Source of the DNA: Liolophura sinensis
Taxonomy: Eukaryota; Mollusca; Polyplacophora; Chitonida; Chitonidae
Direction of reading: 5' to 3'
Length of the DNA stretch: 64,000 bases
Assembly: GCF_032854445.1 (NCBI RefSeq)
Contig: NC_088301.1
Location: forward strand, 14,320,281-14,384,280
The notes below the pieces were generated by a model, which saw only the letters and a list, made by a program, of their open reading frames with translations, ran no database searches and was not told the origin of the DNA. Each line of letters opens with the position of its first letter. The first letter of the stretch is position 1. A program made the position numbers and the translations under genes. Shown here piece by piece: positions 14,640 through 27,007 of the stretch.

Positions 14640-14763
14640 CTGGAGCAGAGTACGTAAACGTGACCATGGTAAGTACAACGAGTAGGAGGCCGTGGGGCGA
14701 GGAGTGGGGCCTGCCCACCACAGTACACACAAGCCCCGCACATAGAGACATTACACACGCCAT
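14640..14763 (-). CDS. Candidate alternative first coding exon: signal peptide fused in frame to LAR FN3-1
   Basis: Upstream of the FN3-1 acceptor the same frame stays open. An ATG at 14763-14761 lies in the context ACAACCATGGCG, with A at -3 and G at +4, a strong animal start. From it the protein reads MACVMSLCAGLVCTVVG, then RPHSSPHG, then LLLVVLTMVTFTYSAPA, directly followed by LLNAPVGL of FN3-1. The second part looks like a signal peptide: His/Arg-rich lead, a hydrophobic core of about 14 residues, and Ala-Pro-Ala as a signal-peptidase site at residue 42, the residue where the normal splice joins. This suggests a transcript starting here that encodes a receptor without Ig domains. Caution: the pyrimidine tract before an acceptor tends by itself to translate into Leu, Val and Phe, and GC-richer DNA has fewer stops. 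No transcript evidence is available. Confidence 0.4.
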
Positions 14764-15130
14764 GGTTGTGGACAACACATAGACACCGCTGGCCCGCTGT
14801 CTCACCTCATGAAGACCGATGGAGAGAGAGTGAGAGTGAGTGAGAGGACAGCACGCGCGCACACAACAGGTATAAAGGAGAGAGACACACAGGCTAGCTA
14901 CCAACTCTCCCCCTTTAGCAGACTGAATGAAGCTGACTTGGAAGCAAACCTAAGTACTTCAGAGAGTGTAAAGCGAAGTTCCAGCTGGTACCTGGCTGGC
15001 TGCTGGCCGGCCTAAACAACGCCTGGGACTGCTTCTGCTCTTGTGCTGGGTTAGCTGTCCACTGCCTGTGTTAGTGACTTGAGGAAGGGGAGGGGGAGAG
15101 GGAGAGAGAGGCTGGAGGAGGGCCTTTCTT
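14764..15130 (-). promoter_or_regulatory. Candidate internal promoter and 5' leader upstream of FN3-1
   Basis: This stretch is GC- and CpG-richer than its surroundings (for example GCGCGCGTGC on the minus strand near 14855) and carries long pyrimidine runs on the minus strand: CT-rich sequence at 14820-14840 and again at 15075-15115. A TTTATA-like element (minus strand CCTTTATACC, 14869-14878) lies about 105 bases before the ATG at 14763; on the plus strand the same bases read TATAAAG, so direction is ambiguous. A good donor-like site, GAG followed by GTGAGA, lies at 14806/14805 and could end a 5' UTR exon. CT-rich leaders and CpG content are typical of promoters, but this is inference from composition only. 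Confidence 0.3.
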
Positions 15131-16288
15131 GGGCTTAGGTTACACTTTCTCTAGCAGCCACCCCAAAGCATGTGATCATGACAAACCAATCCAACCCTCC
15201 CATTGGCTACCACCTTCCCACATCCATATGTATAGTCTCATCATCATGGTTACCATGGAAACATGCAACTACTGCTGCATGGTTGGACAGGACTACAGCC
15301 CCAAACCTGTAGGCTTAGCAACCAAGCAAGCGGGGAAAGTTAGTTAGGTGGAAGTGAAGCATTTTATGTACATGTGTTTGTGTGTCTGCACAATATTGCT
15401 GGCTTTGCTTTTCGATGCTGCCGTCAGAGAGAGAGTGAAGGTCTCTGTTGTACAGTGTGATGCAAGACACATTTAGTAGTGGGAAACTACAGCAGGCCAT
15501 AAACAAGAAACATTCAAGTGAAACAGTAACACAGCAAACATGGCACACAAAAACAGGCAAAAAACACATTTTGTCAAAACAGGTTACAATCAACGGATAA
15601 CGAAATCACTAGACACATGTAACATTCATAGCTAATTCATTACTTCATGTGCGGACGCGTGGACTGTAAGAATAGTGGATTACCACATTAACACCAGAAA
15701 CAAGGCAAAACCATGATTTATTGAACAACAAATTCCGATTACCTGGTCGTTACCGATATCTTTCAAAATCGCCCAATACAAAAGCATAAATTCATTATTC
15801 ATATCTGCAGGCATTAGCAAGATGCATGTCCATTGTCAAACCAGATCTACTGACGTTAAACTTCACGTAATCAGCGAAATCTACAGTACGCTGTGGGGTA
15901 GTAGGAACAGAAGCCAGACTGGAGGATAACATATAAATGCCAATGCACAGCTAAGATAAGGTGGTCAAATCAGTACATACTACTATGGTATTACAACATA
16001 GCTACAGATGACAAGATGAGGTTATAATGAATGATGAGATATCTAGGTTAATGAGTAATGTAATCTACGTTGGGATTCAGACAAACTACATGTACATGTG
16101 ATCCATTAGAGGTTATCAATCTCTATATAGCTACAATGTAAAATGCCAATATGCATGAAGTGTATAAAGCCTGGTTATTTCAAGCTGAAGCAGTTATTTT
16201 TGAAGAAAGCCAGAAAATTTTGGGAGAGGGGGAGAATGAACAAAAGATGAAAAATCCACAGGTTCGCCATGCAGTGAAAATGCCTTAC

Positions 16289-16558
16289 CTTTAACTTGGA
16301 TTTGAGCGGTATGTTCAATAGTACCCAAATCTGACGATGCCACACAAGTGTAATTTTTTGTTTCTCTGACGTCAGTTAACATGAGAATATTACGCCCCAC
16401 GGGCACCTCGTCATCCTGAGTGATCTCCTTGGCTCCCTGTACCCAGCGAACAATGGGCATGGGGGACCCCACGGCAACACATGTCAGGTTGACGTCACCC
16501 CCTGGCATCACTTCTGTGTTCTCTGGCGGGATTGAAAAATGAGGCGGCACTCTCCGAA
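16289..16558 (-). CDS. Lar: LAR exon: immunoglobulin domain 3
   Basis: The exon encodes a full Ig domain of about 90 residues starting (V)[16 protein letters not shown]. Landmarks: first cysteine in [13 protein letters not shown], tryptophan in [11 protein letters not shown], second cysteine in [12 protein letters not shown], and a closing strand AQIQVK. Two N-glycosylation sequons, NLT and NYT, sit beside the two cysteines; NYT is also present in Drosophila and vertebrate relatives. The block [11 protein letters not shown] is strongly characteristic of LAR Ig3. The acceptor is TTTGTAG (16559-16560) and the donor AAAG then GTAAGG. Beyond the donor the frame stays open only about 30 codons ([11 protein letters not shown] and on) before a stop, which is intron read-through and not coding. 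Confidence 0.95.
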
Positions 16559-19133
16559 CTACAAATACAAAACAGTAACAAATTTAAGCTTCCTATCAAA
16601 ACATGACCTCAAAATCTTGTATCCTTCAAAAAGATATTTTATCCTTCAATCTAAATGATTTCATGTCTAATATTTCATTTACCAATGAGCATTTAAAATC
16701 GCACCATTAAAGAGGATCAGGTGAGTAATCTTGACAAAATGCTTAATATTCTTCTTAAAAAGAATCTTGATCAACATAACAAGACAACTAATTTCTATGC
16801 AAAGATATAAAAGCAATTTCTAGCAGCAATGCATCACCGCTTGACACACAATCAAACATAAATTGAATTTAACTTCAATAATTTAAATCGGACAAAACAG
16901 AACAGAAGAAAAGTTTTCACAGTCAGAGGTATTACTTTATGATTCATGTGATGAAAGCTAACATAACAGTTTGGAATGCCACTACTACATTATTATTTCT
17001 CAGGCCTCACTGCCTCACTGGGCTAAAGCGTTGTTGTTGCTGCAGTTAATCAGACTTTGACCAATGAGGTTAGTTTTCTTCCACCCATAAACCTTAACGA
17101 CTTCATGTGAGTGAAAAATTATGATGTTAAACACTGATTAAAGCACTAAAGTAAATGTCAAACATGGAAGTCTCCAAACTGACAGTGTGGTTACAAGAAG
17201 GTAGGCAATACTTTATAGAGCATTCCAATGGAAATTGTTCATTTCATCAGTTTTAATCAGTTAACAGTTTGCAGACATTACTTAAGCACTGGTCCACTTC
17301 TTAAAACATCAAGTGTTGACTGCTTGATCGGCAGAACAGCTTGAAAGTTTTGAGTTGGTGTAAAGCTCACTTTCACACTTACACCTACGCGTCCTCTTAT
17401 CAGCTTGAGATTTTAGTAAAATGCTTGGTTTTTCTTTGGGTTTGCCTTATCTTCTAATAACGTCTTAACTGACAGCATTTAACAAGATTTATCTGTTCCA
17501 CCAGAAAGTCAGTGTGATCTGTAATGAGGAAGAAGGAGCGAGCTGAATTGGACAGCTGTGCTGTGAAACATTGCACACAAGTTGCATGTAACATCGGGAA
17601 ATGGAAAAAGTAGTCACCCCACAGGAGGTGAGCTTGCACATGCAGAAGTGGTGGGATGGCCTATAATGCTGCACTACGGCATTGTTAGTTAATTAACATT
17701 GCAGACTAGGAATTTATGCTGGATGACATACTGAGGGCTATTTACAAACCCTAAGCGATCAGTGATGTAGCTATATTTTCCAGTTTCACAGAAAACAGGC
17801 AGATTGCTTCTACCTGTACCTGCACTAGCATTAATGTGTAATGAGATTTACCTGGGAAATTAGCTACATATATACAGGCAATAACAAAGGTGCACTACTT
17901 AGTCTGTAGTTCCACAGCAGGCCATGCATGGCAGCTCATACCTGCCCGCTATGGCAGAACACAGAGTCCACATACATAATACATACAGTTTTATAGCTGA
18001 TATCACTCAACCATATCTTGCCCGTAATCAATGCCAGAGTGATTTCACATAAATGTTGGTGAAATTTAAAGCCACAGACATTAGAATCGAGGATCTTCTG
18101 AAATATACCATGGCATCAATTTTAACGAAATCCTACTGTTTGCTTAATTATCACTTTCATTTCCTTTTCATTTTAACAATTAAAAAAAAAATACCATGGT
18201 ATCCCATGGTTTAATGAAATCCTATTGATGGCTTAAATACTCTCTTCATTTCTCACATGTTTCTAACATTAGCCTATTCTTATGGGACCTAAAAACTAAG
18301 CTCAGTGCCAATGCTATTAAGCTGTCACACTTTTCTTTTTCCGGCACATAATGGAGAATGCTACTTATTAAAGCCAACCTGAAAGTTGATTTATTTGGTT
18401 TTTCAGTAATGCCAACTAAGCATGAACACTTTCTGACACTAGTCTTCAAATCGCACTTTAATTCGTTAATTTTAAATGTCTTTCAAATCCCTAAATCCTT
18501 TATGTCTTCAGGAACAAAAACTTCACTCAGATTAATCAGCCTGTATCAAATATTGATAACTTGAAAAGATCTCTAAAAATCGAAGTAGGCATCACTAAGT
18601 AGACCACTTAAAACTATGGATAAATATACTTTCGTTTATTTTTTTAGATTTTTGTGAAAAGCGTTAGAGGTTTTCAACCATTTGACTTCTAAGGTGGGCT
18701 TTATGGATCATATTATCAGAGGTTAAGGACTCTAATCATCACAGGAACTCTAATCATGACACTCAATGTTGGAATAACTATTTTTACTCATGAGTGACAG
18801 ATGACTGACATAATGTTCCCAAAAATCCCTTCCTTCTGGTGAACATCAGGAAAAAAAGTGATGTGATGTGAATTCCTTGCTGCTGTCAGTATGGCTCATA
18901 AAGCTCACCATAGTTTCTAAATACTGAATGCCTTTCCACACTCTCAAAAAAATCTGAAAAAATACATGAAAGTATTTTTAAGCATAGTTTTCATGATGAA
19001 CCTTCCTTTGTATTTACCTTTCTTTTACTTTTAAGTTGCAACTTATGGATTCTTGATACTGCCACTTCAGGTCTACACTCGATTTATCAACACAAAACTC
19101 ATCCCAGATGTGAAAGCATGCTCTGTACCTGTA

Positions 19134-19337
19134 CTGTAATCCTTCAACCTTTTCAAATGTTTGCAAGGTGTTTATTCAAGCATATTTTAAAGGCATTATT
19201 CTGTGCTGACTCATAAAACTATGTCTTTTGTGAAGCCCTGAAACTGGTCAACCAACTTATGTAGTTTCATCGCCAAACTCAAAATAAAAACGTGCGTGAA
19301 TTGAGCTGAAAGTTGTTCCATCAGATGCGGAAAGGAT
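19134..19337 (-). repeat. MITE-like element, family TGTAATTCTTCAACC
   Basis: Reverse-complement relative of 54520-54723. Shared blocks in order are TCCTTCAACCTTTTCA, AAGGTGTTT, TTCAAGCATA, AAGGCATTATTCTG and GTGAAGCCCTGAAA. Further right, AGTTGTTCC and CCGCATCTGATGG on the reverse strand align with the other copy's left half. Both copies are about 204 bases with related inverted ends, as expected of a non-autonomous DNA transposon. Confidence 0.65.
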
Positions 19338-21257
19338 GAGGAACTAGCTGAGCATACAAGCGGAGCTTCACTTAGTTTGTTATTACCTTCGGGATACAGA
19401 TCCTTTGACTACATGTATCTCATCTTGTCATTTTCATCATCGGTTATGACAGCTACAGGTATCAAGTTAATTTGGTCTGTCAGGAAGAATAATCTTCCGA
19501 ATGATATCAAAGCTTAAGTCTGTTACAAATTTCTGAATATGCCGTAAAATGCCTTTATAAAACATCTTCCCAGAATGAATACAGCCTTCAGAGGCAAAAG
19601 GAGTGACTTAGTCATGGTTGAAATTTTGGTTAAGTATCGCATCTGCCCAACAATAAACCGGACTATTGTGTACCGTCAAAAGACGACCAATATGGAATCC
19701 ATGAAATTCTTCAGGGATCAATGAATAACAAATACGACTTCCTTCAAAATCGAGCTAAGAAAAGTGTGTACATCTGATGACACATTGGATACTGGGCATA
19801 CACTAAATTCTGCCGTCTAAAGCCCTTTTGCCAGTGGAATTTATGCACACAATTATGAAAATGATGCTAAAATGATTTTTTTGTGTCACTAAATAGGCAA
19901 GCTGCATAAAATGCAAATTATTTCTCTACTCACCATAATTCTCTGAGAATGTTTAAAAATAAATTGGTCATATGGGTTGCTGAATAGGTTGAATTAGGGC
20001 ATGTAGATGCGAAAGCATGCATATAGTGTGTTGTTAAGCATGTATGACATGTTATGTAACTGGGCATTCGAAGAAATCAGTGGGTGGGGTATTAGGAAAT
20101 GAGGGGTCTGGGGTAGAGGAAATGAAATGCAAAATGACAGCAACCTTCAGGGGTCAGCTCTTAATCCCAGTGGGACCAAGGCAACACTTTATCATTCACA
20201 GCTTTCAAGTTCTTCAAGCCTTGCATACTGAGACTTACAGAATGATTTACTTGGGGGTATCTTAACACAGCCCAGTCTCTCATCAATTCATTACCTAACA
20301 TTTTTCCCTCTCACCTCAGTTTTTGTGGAAGTTTTCTCAGGGGTAGTTATGAGATGTCAGCACAGTAGGTGTGCTATTTAGTGTGTGTCAGCACAGGGTA
20401 TGTCAGGTAGCTAGAGTATGTTGCCACCATGTTGTACCACTTTCTTGCCGCCCCAAAAGAAATGGGACAGTGATTTCAAGGGGATGGCAAATCATGGACT
20501 CTTGCTAACTTGAGGGATGAGCAAGTTCCACCCTCTTCAGTATCACAGCAAACCCACCGATTCTCAACCACTCACCGTCAAACTAGGACTAAGCTGACAG
20601 CCCCATGGCGAAACAGCAATGATGCAGGCTAAAAATAATCAGAGCAAGGAGGGATTCCGTTGATGCTATCATCTCCAGCTAACATCCACAACTTAGCCTA
20701 TCAGAGCCACATGTAATTATATGCCTCACAGAACCAAGAGTCTCTACCACCCTCCCTAACAACCCCACAAGTCAATGGTTAAAGGGGTGGGTTTTGTGGA
20801 GAAACCCAGCTTATTTCACTCCTCAATGTACTAGGTACTACTACACCAATCTCCCCTGTCACTCTGTTTGTCAAGAAACCAGGCCTTAGCAGATAAATCA
20901 GTTACAGCACGTTGAGTCGACACTAAAAAACATCTTGGCTGTATGTGAAGAATTTCTGTGTGCAGCCTAGAGTCTGTGTGCTGTAGGTGTGAACTGACTA
21001 GGTGGGCACTAGTTTTGCTGGAACACCTATTGCTATAACTTGCATTGCCAGAATAAACTGCATCCATAGATCTGGTACCACTTGGGCTGGCTAATTGCAA
21101 CAGCTTTCTTTTACAGTGTCTTATTATTTTGTCAGGCCACAATTTATTGCATTGCTGACAAGAGTATTACAGAATTAACATCTGTCTTTACTTGGGCATC
21201 TACAAAATATCATCAAAGCAACCAGAAAACAGGTTCAAAGTTTCTTCATTCCCCTTT

Positions 21258-21425
21258 ATGATTATTTATTTATTCATTTAATTGGTGTTTTTCACTCCTC
21301 CTGTACTCAAGACTATTTGAGTTATATGCACGACCATCTGCAGGTTGCTGGCATAAGGTGGACTTGAACCCGTGGTCATTGCTAGGTCATAGTGCTACGT
21401 TAGCACGCTAACCACGGGACTGTAT
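21258..21425 (-). repeat. SINE-like element with tRNA-like head
   Basis: On the minus strand the 5' end reads GTGGTTAGCGTGCTAACGTA (box A-like), and 35 or so bases on, GGGTTCAAGTCCACC (box B-like): an RNA polymerase III promoter of tRNA type. The body continues through CCAGCAACCTGCAGATGG and ends in an AT-rich tail, AATAAATAAATAATCA. The CATCTGCAGGTTG(C/T)TG block is shared with the copy near 35490. Confidence 0.7.
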
Positions 21426-22478
21426 GATGATTATTACATATGGTTACGAGCACACAACTATACGTTAAAGGGTCTAACTCTTGCTAAGATGCACATGTGA
21501 GTTCTCAAAAGTAAGTTGCCATTTGTTTCTCATTGTTTTATGTGTACAGGTAACCTCAAAGTTTGCCCCTAGCTCCCAGAGTGACGCCTGATCCCAATTC
21601 CCCCTCCCTTGATGATGCCACACAGTTCCCCTCCCTTCTGTTCTCCTGCACTGCTGCAATGAGGTAACCAGAATGAGAGATTTAAGGATGTTCAAAGATG
21701 CAGCACTGCTGGGGAGCAGGTAGTATCAATAGACAAGTACAGGGTGTTGTTTGCACAGACCACAAAACAACCCTGGGTGCCATGGTCTCAGTGGGCGAAG
21801 TTATCTGCTAGGTATTTCCCCCTGCCCTTTGGCTGAACCTTGGAGAGATAAGAGAAGGAAATAACAGTTGTAAAGCCACTGAGTGATACAGATTTATAGC
21901 CTGATGGTTATCTCAGGGGGATGAACCAAGGCATCATCTCCCCCCCCACAATGGTAATCTCAATCTGAAGTTTAAGGGGTGGGTCTAATCCAGCCCAGCC
22001 CCTGCCCACACTACCTTAATCACCGACAAAATCAGCTCTGGCCACTGCCCAACTAACTGACCAGCTCCAAAACACCTGTGTTTCATATTGGACCAAACAC
22101 TCACCTGTTTCTGTTATAGGGTTGAGACACTTCTTTGTTGGTCTCCTCACTAATGTCTGGTTGTAATTTTACAGGCACATTTGGATGTTTGGGTGGCAGT
22201 TTGTTCTGCATTGTCCTTTTCAATATGGCAATGCCTAATGTTCTATTTTCACCTTTACAACAAAGGTGTTCTGCTCACTGAATAAATAATTGTTCACTTA
22301 TTTTATCTGGTTTACATGATAAAAGATTCAAATTACTTAACAGGTTTCTGAATAAAACAGTGTAGACTTTTCATCAAACTTTACCAGTACCTAGTGCATA
22401 TATAAAACCAAAGCTCGGGATTAAACCATGATACCAAAAAAATTACGGTTTAAGGGTTATTCAATAGATGTTTCACTG

Positions 22479-22735
22479 AATTATTCTTCTACAAAGAATA
22501 ATTACCTTAAACCAAACCTGCATTAAGATTTCCCTCCATTTTCATCTGGTATGTCACAAAACAGTTGAAGTGCATATTCAAAAGTACCAAAATGAAAGCA
22601 TATAAATTATGGTTCAATAAATGATATTCTTGATTTTTCTTCCACAGCTTGTAATTTCCTTACACCAAACTTGCACTAAGATTTCTCTCCACTTTCAACT
22701 AGTGTGTTTAAGTACACATTCAAAAGTAGAAGACT
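22479..22735. repeat. Diverged tandem duplication, period about 153 bases
   Basis: CCTTAAACCAAACCTGCATT (22505) recurs as CCTTACACCAAACTTGCACT (22658), and ATTCAAAAGTA follows in both copies. Upstream, TTATTCTTCTACA pairs with TTTTTCTTCCACA. Identity is moderate, so the duplication is old. Confidence 0.65.
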
Positions 22736-24329
22736 CAGTGCATATTCATAGTACACTCTATTTGCCTGTATTGCATGCACAGCTCATGGCCGACCAAGGC
22801 CCTTAATGTACAGCACATGTAGTGGCTACTTTATGTATTTATACTGGACAGGAAGGACAAGGCATTACCAGAAGGGTTTGTATGTTGATGGAATATGACA
22901 CCCTATAATCAAACTGCAGGACCATAAACACAATCAACATTGTATTCTGACATGCACTTGTCTGCTGCAGGCAAACCCCAGGCCAGAAAGCCAGCCTGGT
23001 TGGCTGCAGTCCTGAGAACATTTACCCTGTATATGTATGGCGCATCTTAACACTTTGGCCAGCATTGAATAAAGGCTTCTGAAAATGGCTGGCTAGTTCC
23101 TGTATAATGCTGACCCTGATCCCTACAGGCCACTCCGATTACAGACTGGCCTGTCAAAATATGAGTGGGGAATGTGTAGTATACACAGGTCCCGTAGATG
23201 CCGCCATATTCACAATAAACACGGCGAGACTCGGAAAACAGCAAACAGGAGCCGAGTTCCAATCATAATAGGGATGATATAAACAGAGGTGGCCAGTGAG
23301 AATAAGAGGTTCAGTGTCAGGTACAGAACAAATGTAGGGCTCATTACAGAAGAGGGTGTAAAACATTGGGCCATCAAGACAGGAGGAAACCATCAAGGTT
23401 TATAGACACTGGCTAGGAACACAACAGGACATGGAAGATGGTAAAAAACACACACAGATATCTGCTGGAAATTCTTTGGGAGCCAGTTTTATAGACACAC
23501 TTCAAACATGTGGGCTTTCCACAGATCTATGTTGGACTGCCGGTAAACAGGTGTTCCTCTTTTCTATCGGATTTTGCGTGGGTGAGGTTTTTGATACATA
23601 CTCAGCTTCATTCTCAATGCCTGCAGTTGAGGATAGGAAGAGTTGAAGACTGTATTTGAGGTTTACTTGTCATCAAGAGATTTAACACAATTAACAGCTC
23701 AAACCGAAAAATAGAAAAATTTGACATGCCTTGGTTTTTTTAATTTGAAAAAAAACCCAAAAAACAACAAATTCATGTGTAAACATTTTGAGATACCAGA
23801 CACCAGTTAGGATCAATTCTAAAATTATCCAGCTCAGAAACCATTTTCCCATACCAGAGCATTTACTTACAAAAAAAAAAAAAAATGGTATAGTGAAATG
23901 TACCCTTTTCTAGCTTATCTGACATTGGAATTGACTGCTTTAATATGCATCTGATAATACATATCCAGGTTTTAACAGTACAATATTTATCTATTCCAAA
24001 GCTGAAACAAAACCAACTGTGTTTATTTTAACAGTCTGGCTTGTGATCTCTTACATGTGTCTTGGCCTTTGATGTTGGAACATGAGAAAAACAACCAGCC
24101 ATTGGTTTAAAAAAGATACCATCAGTATGTTTCTATTTCACTCATAAATCTTTCATACATGAGCTGATATGGTGAAAGATCTGGAGTACTAATCAGAAAG
24201 CCTAGGACATGAACATAAACAAACATCTGTACTACACAACTCCCTCCACTTGACAACCACTGTGTCTACATGTAGATTAAACAGGATAATGAAGTGTTCA
24301 GTGAAACAGGCTCTATTTATTTCCTTACT

Positions 24330-24450
24330 TCATTGCTGTGTTAAGGCCTTATTCAAGGGATTTTTACTTACACAATGGTGGCCAGTTTTATTAGTGGAGG
24401 AATCCAGAGTGCCTAGGGTAAACCACCGACCTTTGGCAAGTTACTGACGA
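24330..24450 (-). repeat. SINE-like fragment
   Basis: Contains ACACAATGGTGGCCAGTTTT and ATTAGTGGAGGAA, resembling ACGATGGCGGCCAGCATTAT and GGAGGAAAC of the copy at 35377 and AACAGTGGCCAGTTTCATGG of the copy at 30018. The tRNA-like end is not clear here. Confidence 0.5.
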
Positions 24451-24795
24451 TCTTTCTCACCTAAGACATTCACACTTTCTAGCCATGTAGTCTTCAAGGA
24501 AACAAAACTATGCTAATGGTATTACAAACAACATACACTAATCAGTGTCACTAAGGCCTTCTTCAAAACTGAGAGCGAAGGATGGTACAAATTCTCTGCG
24601 CAGGGAAATAGGATGAAGGCTGCTCATTAAAGAACAACACCTTAACATTTTAGTTCAGACTGGCAATACATTCAATATCTGTGTGTGAAAAATCTGATTC
24701 AGATCCACTTATTTCTTTTCAAACATGGATATATTAACAGAGGTATTTGTCCATATTCAGCCTAACTTAAGTTTAATCAATTTCATGTCACACTC

Positions 24796-24812
24796 GGGGG
24801 GGGGGGGGGGGG
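24796..24812. repeat. Poly(G) tract, 17 bases
   Basis: Uninterrupted G run on the plus strand in AT-rich intron sequence. Confidence 0.95.
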
Positions 24813-25053
24813 ATTATGGATGAGTTGTCCACCCATACACCCAAATTCCAATGTGCGACAATATTCCTGATATGGTGTAAAGTCATAACAAGCCATTCAT
24901 TTACACCTATGACAATGATTTATTAAAATGAAATATTCTTGTACATGACATGAACAGAGATCAGGATGTTAAAAAATGTAAAGAAAAAACAAATGCTTTT
25001 ACAAGCTGTAAAACTTATCAGACATGGCCAGAAAGTGAACTACCGTATGTACC

Positions 25054-25130
25054 CTTATTCCTCAACTTTTCCACTTTCAAGCAATTTATGTACATTTATA
25101 ATTAGAATATAGAGACAAAACTACAATAAA
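25054..25130 (+). repeat. Partial MITE-like element, family TGTAATTCTTCAACC
   Basis: TATTCCTCAACTTTTCC, CTTTCAAGCAATTTATGTAC and ATTTATAATTAGAATATAGA align with the left half of the copy at 54520 (TCCCTCAACCATTTCCC, CTTTCAGAGCAATTTATGCA). The right half was not recognised. Confidence 0.5.
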
Positions 25131-26947
25131 AGTAATTTCACGATATAGTCGTTAGACATGTATGTACCACACACAAACAGTGTGACCTGCATGTATACTG
25201 TGTGTTACGGTTGTTATAAGGACCAGTGAATTTAGAGGATGTTGTAAATAAGCTAGGCGCAATTTGTGAGATTTAAGAATTGTGGCAATTACTTGAATGA
25301 ATCTAACAGATGGTATCTCTACTCTGCGGTGTACATATGGAGAGGAAGACGAAAGGGCAACTCTCCAATACATTGATGTCTGCTGTCTCCATGGTGTTTA
25401 TTTTGAATTAAGTAATTGACAATTTTATAGTCCCTGCAAGCTGATAACACATCCTTTGACTTTGGGGTTATCTGTGAAAAGTAACCTGAAGGATTGTTTA
25501 TTTCCTTAAGAGAAGAGACTTTCTATTACATATGAAGTTTCACAAGAAATGTGGATTTAATAGAAGCTGGGATAGGCCAGGCAATCTGTTTTATCTAATG
25601 GCTGAATGTTTGGTAGGAGGAGAAGGAAGTTCAGCAGCTTGGTGCATTTTGCTATCAGAGTACAGTGATGGTGCTGGCAGTGTGCCAAGAAATGGTGGCA
25701 TCACCTCAAGTCATAGCTGAGGAGGGTCACGAGAGGGGGTGTTACAAGATGAATGTCTGAATCATGTCTGTGTCATCACATCACCTGGGCTGCCAACGAA
25801 TCTATTATCAACTGCGCAAATTGTTTGGTAGACTGGAGATCAAGTTTAGCACAAAATTACCATGTTGCATTCAGAGTTATTGGCCACTGTAAACAACTTG
25901 ATAGGCATGCACCTTGTCCAGGTGCGCACATCAATGTTTGCCAGTTACAGACTCAATTTACCGATCAACAATTCAAAACCAACAACAGAAACATTGACAT
26001 AAACATGTGAAATGTACAGAAGCTCATGTGAACAGCTAATTATGCTAGCGCAAGGGAGAACGGGGAAATCTCAACTTAGAATTTCTTACATAAAACTTGT
26101 ACGAAATACTTCTATTTGTTGGTTCTGCTTTTATGCTGTCACAGGTGAGATCTGTTTAAGTCAAGTATCCTGAATCTTGTGAGATTTGCTTGAAATCACT
26201 GCTTCTTCTCTTCAAGTTACTTCAGAATTTACGTGTCTCCAGATGTCACAGAAGTGAGGTCATTTCCAGTGGAAACAGCTATGTGGACAGGCAATTTATT
26301 CCTCTCTGAACTCCCCCCTGGAGACTCCAGCATATTAAACAGGCACAACTTTGTGTGCATGTAGCTATTTTCTCAGGTAACGTTTCTGGGTCACGTTCAC
26401 GTAGTTACATGCCCTGAGCCCCTCCAATCCTTCCCCTTCTCCCCATAATCTCTCCATTTTGGAGGCACCTGCATTCTATTTCCTGTAATGCCACATGAAA
26501 TAAGAGGTGCCAAATCAAACTTCAATTAGGTGGTTTACATGTACTAAAATCTTTGCTATGACAGTACTATTATCAACTAACCTTGACCTCTGACATCCTA
26601 TTGACAGATTCTTAACATGACTTTGGCTTCAGTTACAGGATACCTCATGTCACAAATATCACTATTATCTTTGTGCAGTGATAAGCTGACAATTTGCTTC
26701 ACTCATTCAACTCTTCTCATATAATGGTTAAGTAACAGTGTTACAGAAAAAAAATGTGATTGTTTTTTTTAACCTTACATACATTACTGCTGGATTTATT
26801 TATTACACAAAAGAGAGGACCCTTTTATTTCTATAAATCATAGCTTACAAAGAGTAAAATTAAATCAAATTTTTGGCCCTGAGCTTCAGAACATTAGCAA
26901 TGAAGAGGATATGGGGTAATATAAGTGTTACTCCTTTAGGCCTATGT

Positions 26948-27007
26948 AGGTCTGATGCCAGCATATCTGATATCCTCAGGTCTGATGCCAGCATATCTAA
27001 TATCCTC
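26948..27007. repeat. 30-bp tandem duplication, two copies
   Basis: The unit AGGTCTGATGCCAGCATATC with TGATATCCTC is present twice, with one difference (TGATAT versus TAATAT). The partial ATGTAGG and AGGTTTG flanks hint at older copies. Confidence 0.9.

Larger units (their letters stand above)
14640..16288 (-). other. LAR intron between Ig3 and FN3-1 (1649 bases)
   Basis: Bounded by donor GTAAGG (16288) and acceptor CTCCAG (14640). Its 3' end carries the proposed internal promoter and signal-peptide exon. The part from 15130 to 16288 shows nothing recognisable. Confidence 0.85.

Noticed and set aside
21360-21425. tRNA gene
   Set aside because: Box A and box B-like sequences are present, but no acceptor stem or clover-leaf is evident; it is the head of a SINE-like element.
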